A stretch of 64,000 bases of DNA, from NCBI GenBank assembly GCA_013076295.1, contig RQOL01000509.1, positions 62,001 through 126,000 on the forward strand. Direction: 5' to 3'. Shown piece by piece: positions 11,444-21,900 of the stretch. Below the pieces are notes generated by a model. That model worked only from the letters and a program-made list of their open reading frames with translations, did not search any database and was not told the DNA's origin. Within the stretch, counting starts at the first letter, position 1, and each line of letters opens with the position of its first letter. The translations under genes were made by a program, and so were the position numbers. This stretch comes from Sanderia malayensis (lineage: Eukaryota; Cnidaria; Scyphozoa; Semaeostomeae; Pelagiidae).

Positions 11444-11838
11444 CTAGGGAGCTTGAATTAAAATGCCCCTACGGCTTTTTTATTTGTGAATTCGATAAAA
11501 CTCGATACGCTGACTTCAGATCTGAAAATTATTTTTAAATCGGACGCATAGTTCAAGAATTATAACGTGTGGAAGTGTCGATGTTTCGCCATTTCCCTTG
11601 TGCCACTACTTTTATGTCAGATTTGTTGCTTCAGTACGGGGAAAAACGGGGTTCCAACTATGATGTCATAGTGGATTCAACCAAGTCCTAAAAATGGACA
11701 CGAAAGTTTGAATATAAACGCTGGAAACTCAAAAACTACTCGCCAGATCAAAAAGTATAAACGGTATGAGAATCAGAGCATTCGATTCTATACTTTTAAT
11801 CAATAACAAAAGCCGTAGGGGCACTTTGGACTATTCCA
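11444..11838. mobile_element. possible TIR element (~0.4 kb)
   Basis: TGCCCCTACGGCTTTTTTAT at about 11463 is the approximate inverse of AACAAAAGCCGTAGGGGCAC at about 11806, with weaker outward extension. No clean target duplication was found and no coding content. Confidence 0.4.
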
Positions 11839-11889
11839 CTATTAAAATAAGATTAGATTATAAGATTATTAAAATTCATGATGCCTGGC

Positions 11890-12135
11890 AATGAAAAACT
11901 TCATTTTGCAAAGGCTTTGTGACTTGGAAAGGATCCGGAGGAAAAAGTATTGTTATCCTTCAAGACAATCAACATAATACCATTTTGAAAGTATCAAGGA
12001 TCTTGCATGCTATTGAAGCTGAGAGGAAAAAGCATTATACTGTTAATGCAGAAAAGAAATTGTTTTTGCGAAAGTAGTCCATTGTGGAAAGGCTTTGTGA
12101 CTTGGAAAATACCAGGAGGAAAAAGTATTGTTATT
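11890..12135. repeat. ~205 bp repeat (block 2)
   Basis: Another copy of the unit at 10365-10790 (CATTTTGAAAGTATCAAGGA, AAAAGCATTATACTGTTAATGC), ending about 250 bp before the peptide gene start codon. Confidence 0.75.
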
Positions 12136-12224
12136 CCAAATTCCAAAGCAGTTTAATTTTAATTATAATTTTCTACTTATTTCTTTTAATCTCTAACATC
12201 TCTATTTTGTTTGCCAGATCTCCG

Positions 12225-12450
12225 TAACCAACTGTAAACGGTACCATATTTGGTGTGGTTGATGAATAAACCCTGAACAATAGATTGCGAAGTCCTTAAA
12301 TTGGTGGAATCGAGCAATTGATGAGCAGTTTGGTCTGGGGGAAAGAGAAATCAAGATTTCAGATTGCAGTTGACAACAAGCCAGCAAAATGAAGAAAATA
12401 ACTTTGGCACTCTTCGTTGCCAGTAAGTATTGCTTGACTTTGAAGCATGT
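12225..12450 (+). promoter_or_regulatory. duplicated promoter/5'UTR/first-exon block, copy 1
   Basis: The ~160 bp before the start codon of the peptide gene, its 34-base first coding exon and the start of intron 1 recur almost unchanged at 14546-14765 before gene A. The block starts near GTAAACGGTACCATATTTGG. Conservation across UTR, exon and intron start shows a DNA-level duplication that probably carried the promoter. No TATA box is asserted. Confidence 0.6.
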
Positions 12451-13385
12451 TTATTCTTCGTTTACTGTTTACTTATCGTGTAGTTGAAAAGTAAGTGGTC
12501 TTTAGTGAATTATCGAAAGTCGAAGGCTGAAAATAAATATATCATTCCTCCGAATTTGGTACACATCTTCATGCCAGTCGAAAACATGGTTAATATAATC
12601 AGATTGTGCTTCAAACTATTTTATTGAAAGCACAATAAATTGCATAGGAAAAGGGAGTTGGGAGTAACTTCGGTATCATTGGCAGTATCATAAACAAATT
12701 GTTTTGTGTTTCTGTTGTCGTTCAAATGCTGACGCAAACTTGTTATTAAAGCAAAGCACCTTTTGTCAAGCAAAGCAATTTATAAAATTTAAATCATTAT
12801 TTTCTAGCCATGCTTGCTTCCATTTGTGTCGAAGTACTTCATGCTGAAAATTCACCAGAAGATGACGAAGCGGATCTTGAAGATTTCGAAAAAGCAATGC
12901 TGGAAATGGAAAACAAGGATGAAGGCCAAACAAATGAAGGTAATGAATTAAGACTTCTTGATAATATAATTATTCAATTTGCGAACATAAATGACTTTTA
13001 TTTCAAGCAGCTAGTATAACAAATAAAAGTAGAATCGTGAAACAGATCTAGATAAGCTCAAGTTATTTCCTTCTCTAAGTCTAAGAAACTTATTTTCTGG
13101 TTTATTTTGGTATTAATATTGTTCTGATCATTATTTACACTTTCTTTATTTTTACACTTCGTTTATTTTTACACAGAGCTCGACGAAAAAGATCCACGCA
13201 GGGGGGTTGGCAAGGCAATTAGACTTCTGATCAGATTGTGGCGTCGTGTTCGTCGTGTTAATCGTGTTCGTCGTGTTCGCCTTCGTCGCGTATCGCCTCC
13301 TGCTCCCCCTCCGCCATGCGCCGAAAGAAGACGCCGCTCGTGGGATCCTTCACGAAGAAGAGGCTGCCCTGCAAAGAAACGCTAG
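12389..13385 (+). CDS. secreted prepro-peptide with arginine-rich C-terminus (arminin-like layout)
   Basis: Three coding exons: 12389-12422, 12808-12939 and 13177-13385, giving 124 aa. Splice sites (CCA|GTAAGT, CTAG|CC, AAG|GTAATG, ACAG|AG) and phases (1, 1) agree. Residues 1 to ~24 form a signal peptide (MKKITLALFVATMLASICVE and on). Residues ~25-60 are an acidic pro-part rich in Glu/Asp. From about residue 63 the chain is strongly basic: the last 68 residues hold 22 Arg, 4 Lys and only 5 acidic residues, with repeated RRV/NRV triplets, a PPAPPPPC segment and a final KKR. A dibasic site (DPRR) separates acidic and basic parts. Signal, anionic pro-part and cationic C-terminus is the architecture of cnidarian antimicrobial precursors such as arminins and periculins; membrane-active function is inference, and I see no certain sequence homology. 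Confidence 0.75.
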
Positions 13386-14545
13386 AGATCGTGCCTCGTT
13401 ATGGACACGAGTGGCGCGAAATCCCGAACACTGCGCATACGTATATTCATCTTATATCTTTCATAAAAGTTCTAATCAGTTTTCAATCTTCTGTTCATTG
13501 TCAATTTACATTTGATTTTATTCATGAAATTATAACCATTGCTTGAATGAATTCTTATGTTTTTCTATCATCATTATGCCTTCCTATGAAAACGCAAACA
13601 CAACCTAATCAGTTAGACATAAATGTCTGTACAGTCGGCATTCAAAGCTTTTCAATTGATACCTGGCAAGCATTATAAATTTTATTTACAGGCAATTTCG
13701 CATGGCGAAAAACATTTGGCAGAAACCCAAAAGACAAAAGTTAAGAATAATTGAAAGAATAATATTAAAGTAATGAAAGACAAAGACTTAAGCACAATTT
13801 TCATGAGCCAGTGAACACCAGGAATAAACAAACTCTGTTAGCGTGTTTGGGCCTATGTGTAGCTTATACAAAAATAATTTTAGTGAAATATTTTAGGGCA
13901 ATGTTATTACGATTGACATATGCATATGTCAATATACATATCATCGTACTGCATGCAAAAGTTCAGATTTTTCGGACTGAGAGGCAAATTAAATTGCAAG
14001 ATTGGCATCGCGAAAAATGCAGCAAAATGAAACGCTTTTATCTTTCCAGTGTTAAATTTCCATATCCTATAAAACTGAATTCAATTCAAAGCTCACCAGT
14101 TTGAAATAATTCTTTTAAATCATAAGTCTTGATGACGACCTTAATTGTTGCAAAAGGGAGTAGTGATGGGATAACCCTGTCCGCGCTCGTGCCAGACCGC
14201 GTTGTTCATCTGGACATCTTTGTTTTTAATTTCAAAAACTTTCATCATCTCGACTCTTTCAACAATGCTGTCCTTGTTCAAAGAGTCGAATATAGACGTG
14301 ATTGTATTATATTCCAAGTAATTGGATGCTTGGAATATAATTCAATCATTTTTTTGTGTGACATACTATGGTCTGACACCGACCCTTTGCCAATCGTATC
14401 GTGAAGTATCCTTCACGTTTCATGTCATTTCATGTCGTGTTATGTCGTAGCATGACCCTTCATGTCGTGCTATGTCGTATCATGACGTTTCATGACGTTG
14501 CATCTCTTAGCAACTACGTTCCCGCCTGACGTTTGCCAACTTTTG
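13386..14545. other. intergenic with short simple repeats
   Basis: 3' flank of the peptide gene and spacer to the duplicated promoter block. At about 14405-14510 lie degenerate TTTCATGTCGTGTTATGTCG repeats. The ORFs at 13811-14104 and 14129-14404 have no recognisable domain and no partner copy elsewhere in the window, so I do not call them genes. Confidence 0.5.
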
Positions 14546-14765
14546 AGCTGTAAACGGTACCATATTTGGTGTGGTTGATAAATAAACACTGAACAATAGA
14601 TTGCGAAGTCCTTAAATTGGTGGAATCGAGCAATTGATGAGCAGTTTGGTCTGGGGGAAAGAGAAATCAAGATTTCAGATTGCAGTTGACAACAAGCCAG
14701 CAAAATGAAGAAAATAACTTTGGCACTCTTCGTTGCCAGTAAGTATTGCTTGACTTTGATGCAAG
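14546..14765 (+). promoter_or_regulatory. duplicated promoter/5'UTR/first-exon block, copy 2
   Basis: Near-identical to 12225-12450, with a short deletion and few substitutions. It includes the first coding exon 14705-14738 and the intron start GTAAGTATTGCTTGACTTTG. The two genes downstream probably share regulation at first instance. Confidence 0.6.
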
Positions 14766-16792
14766 TGTGTTGTTTTTTCTACTGTGTGTCATGCTATTGA
14801 AAAATAAGTGGTTTTTAGTGAAGTATGAAAAGTCGAAGAGTGAGAAACGATTCCAGTACACCTGCTAATTTTGCGCACTTAAAGGCCTACTGCAGTCAAA
14901 AAATTGATATGATGTTTTTGCATTTCATGATAAACCTATTCGAACTGATCATAAAACCATTTTCAGAATGAAAATTGTTCCAGTAGAACTGTTTTTACAA
15001 GCCCGCAAAGTCGTAGATTTTTCTATTTCAACTGCGACAGCCGTGACGTCATAACCATGACACGTTTCAAGTTTTTGTATTGAAGAGTATCGTACCTTTT
15101 TACTGTATTCCTTATAGCTCGACAAATAGCTCATAAATCAAAAGTCGTTTCCCAAGATATAAATATCAAAGCATTTTCACAAATTTTAAAATTTTTTTCA
15201 TAAGTTTGGAAAACGATTTGGGGGGAGTCATTGGGGTCTGAATTGGGACAGTTTTAGTTGTGACATCAAACTGCGGGAGGGCGGACTGCGGATGCAAACA
15301 ACGGGGATTTGTATCTGTCTAAAAATGTATTTGTATCTGTCTAAAATGAATTTGTTGGACTTGACTGAGTCGTCTTTTAAATTTTGATGCAAAGGTATTA
15401 TAAAAGCAAAGTTTTTTTTATCAAGCAAATAAAGTTGATGTATAAGATTTAGAACAATATTTTCCAGCCATGCTTGCTTCGATTAGTCTTAAAGAACTTC
15501 GTGCTGAAAAATTGCCAGAAGAAGATCATATAGATCTTGAAGAAAGCATGATAGGGCTAACTGGAGCAGTAAAAAGACTGATCAAGGAAGTCAAATCGCT
15601 AAAAAAAGGAATAAAGAAATGTCAGGTAGGTATCGTTCAAAAATAGAAACAAAAGAACAATTTTAGAATTCAGCATTTGGTTTTTTGTTAAAGCATTATA
15701 GTCTGATACATCAACAACAAAAACTGTCAATATTTAGTTCTATTTTTTGTAGATTCCTTTGGGAAAGAGCGTTAATAACCCGGGCAAATCATGCAAGCAA
15801 ATCAAAGCAGACAATTCTGCCGCAAAAAGTGGACGATATTGGGTAAACCTTGATATACCAAGACAGGTTTATTGTGACATGGAAACCAACGGAGGTATTT
15901 TTACTCTCTATTTCTACTTTGATAAGTGAGAAAGGCTTCCTCAGTACAACATATTGTTGATATATCGATAGCGACTAGGCCATTTTACCAACATTCTGCA
16001 GTGGAGCGTCAGATCGGACAATAAGTAAACGACATCAAAATATTCCTTTTTTCAATCTCCTATCCCATCTCAGTCTAATCACGTCTCCGCTTCATACCCA
16101 TAATGCCCCATAAAACTACCACACTTTGCAGCCTCCTCTCCAATGTGGCCTCGCTTCCATAACAGGAGACAATAGCCACCTTCACAATTCTATAACAAAC
16201 TTTGAACTCACATATATTAAACAGAAGTTTGTTTCAAGGTGGATGGATGCTTGTGTCAAACATTGTCAGTGAAACAACAAATGGAAGAGCTTGGTCACAG
16301 AGTAATTCTATCGCAACAGTCAGCAAATACCCGAGCAAAGCGTTTGGCATATCTCCAAGTGGACTAAAATCATTGCAAGATCTTATTCACTTTGATCAGC
16401 TTCGCTTCTTCTGTCATAAGAAAAGTCCCGGAAGAACAATTGACATTGCTACGAAGAAGAATCATGCTGGCAAAGCAGTTGTGCGTTATTTTACTGCGCG
16501 CACAAATTCCTTCCCTACCGCGTGTGGATCGTATTCCAAAATGGCTGATGATAATTCATTGCTGTCACAAAATTGCAATGATTGGGGAAAAGTTGGTGCT
16601 CACTTCAAGGTGAACAAATGGGGACATACTGGTATCAGAAATGCAAGATTATATAACCACGCTGCTTTCGTGGCGTATAAATATCACTGGATTGTACCCT
16701 TCACAACTGGTGGTCGCTGGGCGTGTGATGATTTTACACTCGGCCGTACGCAGGTTTCAGCTGGCGATGCATGGAAAATTTTCATTCGCTAG
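14705..16792 (+). CDS. fibrinogen-like secreted protein, gene A (chimeric N-terminus)
   Basis: Four exons, 14705-14738, 15468-15625, 15753-15894 and 16239-16792, with consistent phases (1, 0, 1), give 295 aa. The first exon and first part of exon 2 match the prepro region of the peptide gene at 12389 (signal peptide, then MLASI...AE..PEED...DLEE). Exon 2 then changes into the coiled-coil-like LIKEVKSLKKGIKKCQ seen in genes B-E. Exon 3 has SCKQIKADNSAAKSGRYW and VYCDMETNG, and exon 4 begins GGGWMLVSN: together the first subdomain of fibrinogen-related domains. Exon 4 continues with a family-specific part containing HWIVPFTTGGRW and ending GDAWKIFIR. The usual FReD calcium and polymerisation-pocket motifs are not evident, so 'fibrinogen-like' refers to the N-terminal subdomain. 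Probably an extracellular lectin or matrix protein; function unproven. Confidence 0.85.
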
Positions 16793-17066
16793 TTCCTGCT
16801 GATCTGGCTGATGAAAGACTTGACAACATGCAAACTTTATTCAGCTTTATTCTTACATTATATTACTTAGTCTTGATGTATAATCTTTAAAGTTTTGTTT
16901 TATTCATGTTATTTTGTATCTTTTATATTTGCTGAGATGATATGGAAAAAGTTGTTTCTTTTCTCTGACTTTTCTAGGAACATTTCATTTTGATCATCCG
17001 GTCTTCGCTGTTTGAATTCCACCAGAAAATGCAAAATTGGCAATTCCATTCCTCTTCCATTCCATC
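16793..17066. other. 3' flank of gene A
   Basis: 3'UTR-like AT-rich sequence similar to the downstream flanks of genes B-E (GATCTGGCTGATGAAAGACT, TTTGTATCTTTTATATTTGC). No other gene. Confidence 0.6.
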
Positions 17067-17909
17067 CCGGGTTCGACCCGGGTTAATTTAACCCATCTCA
17101 ACTTTTTGCGGTGTAAACGCAATTAACCCGGGTCCGACCCGGGTCAAACTAACCTTGCTCGAATACGTGGGTTAGACCCGGGTCAACTGCTTCAACTTGT
17201 AGTGTAGACACAAAGTGGGGCGAACCCGGGTTAGTTTTGAATTTGCGCATGTGCAATTGCCATTGAGTCGAAAATTTGGTTCCAAAACAAACAATTTTAG
17301 TTCGCTTCGCAACATTTATCAAGACTTCAAGACTCAACAGAAGACATTCTCAAAATATTAACTATTAGCACGGACAAAAACGTGGACGAGGATCAACCTG
17401 GGATGATGAAGAAGTTCTCCTCGTTATATGTACAGTGGAATCCCGCTATAACGAACCCCGTTTATAACGAACTTCCCGCTATTACGAAATTAAACTCCGG
17501 TCCCTTTGATTCTGGGAAGTGGTTCTTCATAAAAAAATGTCCCTTCTGTATAACGAACTCCCGCTATTGCGAACTACTTTCTCGGTCCGTACAGAGTTCG
17601 TTATAGCGGGATTCCACTGTATATGGGGAAATTTCCCGCCTCATGTTTTCACGGCGAATCCTCTTAGTATGGCCAATCTTCTAAAAATAACACGAATACC
17701 AAGAACGAACACTTTAAACAAGAAAACTTTCCTAGCGAGATGCCATCCTGGCAACTCTCCAACGCCCGCCATTTTGAATTTCATTTACAGTAGTGTATTA
17801 ACCCTGCGCATGCGTGCTCCAATTAACCCTGGTCGAGCCCTGATCTGCGTTTACACTGCATTTGGGCGAAAGATAAGGAGGGTTCGACCCGGGTTACTTT
17901 AACCCGGGT
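17067..17909. mobile_element. CCCGGGTT-ended inverted-repeat element
   Basis: Left end CCCGGGTTCGACCCGGGTTA and right end GGGTTCGACCCGGGTTACTT...AACCCGGGTT are inverted copies. A second inverted pair lies inside (GGTGTAAACGCAATT and GATCTGCGTTTACACTGCAT). TIR boundaries are imperfect and no TSD was established. No protein is recognised; the ORFs inside span the nested MITE at 17433. Confidence 0.6.
17433..17619. mobile_element. Tc1/mariner (pogo-like) MITE, 187 bp
   Basis: TIRs CAGTGGAATCCCGCTATAAC and its inverse end, flanked by TA on both sides. Internal TTATAACGAACT repeats. Nested within the 17067-17909 element. Confidence 0.8.
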
Positions 17910-18643
17910 TGTTGGAAGCATCAGGAGAAAAGAAGAAAGTTTTCTTGCTGTATGCTTATGCAACTAATACAACAATTATAGTATTTCATTTTTGTTTTGG
18001 AAAATGAAAGTTTTTTAACTTTGATGAAACAAGATCGAAAGTTGAAGTCAAAATGTTTGCTTGAGTGGTCTCAAAAGAAATGTTTTTTGAATTTGCTGCA
18101 TTCAATCCTGAAAATTATACCCAGGGTATTTTATGTCCAGGAGTTAAAAAACGTGGATACCGTATTCCTCTATTACGAGCGCTTATTAGACATTTTGCAA
18201 AATTGGGTAGGCGCTTATTGGAGGGGGCGCTTAAAAGAGGGGGCGCTTATATCAAGGTCCTAAAATTTTAAAATCAAACAACATCAAAAACAAAAAAATA
18301 ATCTTAGATAGTTCCGAATGTAATTCAATATCAAGCAGTCAAGATCAACTCCAACTGGTGATCTTGACTGCATTGCATTTTCCAAACGCTCAGAACCCGA
18401 TGAAAGTGTTATTTCACACTTTTTGATTTTAGGGTGGGCGCTTATTGGAGGGGGCGGTTAAAAGAGGGTGGGCGCTAATAAAAGGAAATACGGTAGTCAA
18501 TAAAATTAGTTATTTAGTCTTGCTAAACTTCACTTTTAGGCTCGCAAAGTTTGACTTTAATTTGATATTATTTTCTTCACTTTCTGGATAATACAGTGAA
18601 ATAAAACCATCTGTCGCGAGTCACTTCAAGGTTCCTTTGATTA
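17910..18643 (+). repeat. left arm of a large inverted repeat around gene B exons 1-2
   Basis: From GTTGGAAGCATC to TTCAAGGTTCCTTTGATTA this stretch is matched in reverse by 19408-20132, allowing for a MITE in each arm. Clear pairs include GGCTCGCAAAGTTTGACTTT with AAAGTCAAACTTTGCGAGCC. The arms have diverged by point changes. Confidence 0.8.
18160..18493. mobile_element. TA-flanked CCGTATTTCCTC-type MITE (334 bp) in left arm
   Basis: Ends CCGTATTCCTC...GGAAATACGG with TA on both sides. The opposite arm of the inverted repeat has the empty site (reverse of GACTATTCACC at about 19560), which confirms insertion with TA duplication. Interior carries GCGCTTATTGGAGGGGGCG-type repeats. The family also occurs at 19741, 24937 and 56420. 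Confidence 0.85.
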
Positions 18644-18993
18644 AATAAACAATATATATGGCATGGCGCATTTTTGGCTGGTTTTGCAATGTTGATAATG
18701 TGTTTTGTACACTTAGGTCCAGCACACGTTGGAATATTTTATTTACAGTTTGTGTACGAGATGATTGTTCAATTTTATTTAAATGTGCAGATGTCCATAT
18801 ATCTTATGGACATCTGCACCTGCTACTTATTTTGAAGAGCAAACAACCAAATAAGGACAGACAATCTGGAATTTACACATCCTTCCGCTGCACCCTACTG
18901 TTTTAGGTAAATTTGAGGTGCTCGTGTATAATGGGCCCAAAATAGTTTCAAGATCAAGATAGAGTTTATATATTCGGTTTATTCAGTGTGAAG

Positions 18994-21900
18994 ATGTTGA
19001 TGTTTCAGAAGCTGCATTCTTTACTGGTGTTCGCAATTGTTTGTTACATCAATCAGAAAGGTATTGCGAGTCCAACAGTTTACCTTATAAGAATATCAAG
19101 GCTGAGAATCTTTGAAATTTAATTTAACAATGATTTTATACGCACAATCGAACGTTGTTGGAAAAATCATGGCTTGGAAAAGTATTTTCATAAAATAAAA
19201 TGAGGTGTGTATTACTTTTTAGCGAGTGCAGCAACAATGACAATGTCTTTAACTTGCGATGAAAACACATCCAAACAAGTATCTCCACAACCGGTTTGCT
19301 CATTCAGCAACGAAACCATGACAGGCCTTATCGCGCAAATGAAAAATTTGATCAAGGAAGTGCAATCGTTAAAAGAAGGAGTAAAGAAATGTCAGGTATC
19401 GTTCAAAAATACATAATCAAAGGAACCTTGAGGTGACTCGCGACAGATGGCTTTTATTTTACTGTACTATCCAGAAAGCGAAGAAAATAATATCAAATTA
19501 AAGTCAAACTTTGCGAGCCTAAAAGTTAAGCTTGAGCAAAACTGAATAACTAATTTTATTGACTATTCACCGATTTTAACTCCTGAACATAAAATACCCC
19601 GGATTTAATTTTCAGGATTGAACGCAGCAAGTTCAAAAAACATTTGTTTTGATACCACTCAAGCAAACATTTTGACCTCAATTTTCGATCTTGTTTTATC
19701 AAAGTTCAAAAACTTTCATTTTCAAAACAAAAATGAAATACCCGGGGCGTTTATTAATCTCGGCACTTTTGGAGGGGGCTTCTAATCGAAGGGGGGGCAT
19801 TATTCGAGGGGCGTTTATTAGAAAGTACAAGATCACAGGCTCTGTCATTGGGTCCAGAAAAAAGAGAAAATGGGTTTGTTGAGCCTTGCTTTATCGAGCA
19901 ACAACGTAGAAAATGAAAGTCGCCATGGTTTTGCACAAAGTGGGGGCGTTTAATCGAGGGGGGGGGGTTTATTTCAAAAGCTGGCAGCATAAGGGGGCGT
20001 TTATTCGAAGGGGGCTTTTAATCGAGGGGGGCGTTTAATTGAGGAAATACGGTACTATAATTGTTGTATTAGTTGCACAAGCATACAGCTAGAAAACTTT
20101 CTTCTTTTCACTTGGATGCTTCCAACCTTCCAACAACGAGTCAAAAATACTCCGTCTCCGTGTGTGATCGTGATCGTGCTCGTGGTCTCGCCCTGCCACA
20201 GCTGCCCAGCATCTAGTATGGCACGTCATGTTGTTTGTTGTTTCAACAAGTTTACATTTTATTCAATGAAAAATTTGCAAAGTGATATCATACCTGGTAG
20301 CCTCATTTCAAATCAAAAGTGAACGTTTGAATCTGAGGCAAGTAAATGGGCAAGTAAACAGAAACACAGAACACAGAACACAACATTTTTCCCTATTCAC
20401 CAACATCTACTCGCTTGCGCATGCGCGTCACGAGTCAAAATAACGGAACAATTTTAGCATTCAGCATTTGATTTTTATCGTCGGATACAAAAACTATTAC
20501 ATAACAACAACAAAAACTGTCAATATTTAGTTATATTTTTTGTAGATTCCTTTGGGGAGCGTTAATAAGCCGGGCAAATCATGCAAAGAAATCAAAGCAG
20601 ACAATTTTGCCGCAAAAAGTGGACAATATTGGGTAAACCTTGATAAACCAAGAGAGGTTTATTGTGACATGGAAACCGACGGAGGTATTTTCACCTTGTA
20701 TTCCTACTTTGTTGATAAATGAGAAAGTCTTCCTCAGTACAAAATATTGTTGATATATCGATAGCGACTAGGCCATTTCACCAATATTCTGTAGCGGAGC
20801 GTCAGATGGGACAAGAAATAAGCGACATCAAAATATTCTTTTTTTCAATCTCTTATCCCATCCCAGCTCAGCCTAATCTCAATCGTCTCCTTTTCACACC
20901 CATAATGCCCCATAAAACTACCACATTTTGCAGCCTCCTCTGCAATGTGGCCTCGCTTCTATAACAGGAGACAATAGCCACCTTCACAATTCTATAACAA
21001 GCTTTGAATCATAGAGATAGGATATAAGATAATCTCGAGTGCTAACGGCCGATACTCCCTCTGTATAGCGGGTGAAGCAAAAATTTCCAACCAACCACCC
21101 TCCAATAAAATGGCGGACAAAACTACACAGCTAGAACTTCACATTTTGAAGTCATTGATACATTGATACTTTCAATTAAAAACCTAAAAGAAACATTCAA
21201 ATCTTTAAAATATTATGTTATATTCATTATACTGAAAGTTCATGGTTGTTTTTACAATATTATTACAATTTACGTACTTTAATGTAATTTGCAATGTCAC
21301 GAATTGTTAGGCCCTAAAAAATGGCCGCCATTGGAGGTTTTGATGGGTCGGTGTTAGATCATAGGCTAGTATGGTACAAAAATGACGTAATATTGTTTTA
21401 TCCAAATGGAGGCTGGGCATTTCACGTCACATACCACAAATGAATAAAGCCAGCTTCCCTAATTTACAGTCTTAGCTTTTGTTGACATTTTGAATACACT
21501 GGCAAATGGCCATTAAAATGGCTAGGATCAGCTTTGAAGAATAGATATCACTTTAAACCCATATTATCCACTACCGTTATGAATTGACTACCATGCTCTA
21601 AAAGTAGACTAAATGACCATCAATTTATGTCATATAACAGTGTCCCGACTTGACTTAAAAGGAAGCAAATAATGATGACGATGATTTTATTACTACAGTC
21701 AACTCTGTCTAATTCGAACTCGTGTAATTCGAACTTTTACTAATTCGAACCAAATTCTGTGGTCCCTTGAAAAATTCCTAACAAACCCTTATAAAAAACC
21801 TCTATAATTCGAACCTCTGTAATTCGAACTTTCTGTAATTCGACCATTTATTTTTGTCCCCTCAAAGAAAAAACCTCTGTAATTCGAACTTTGTGTTAAT

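Noticed and set aside
17382..17902. Overlapping ORFs in 17382-17902
   Set aside because: They run through the pogo-like MITE and the CCCGGG inverted-repeat element; no homologous protein motif.
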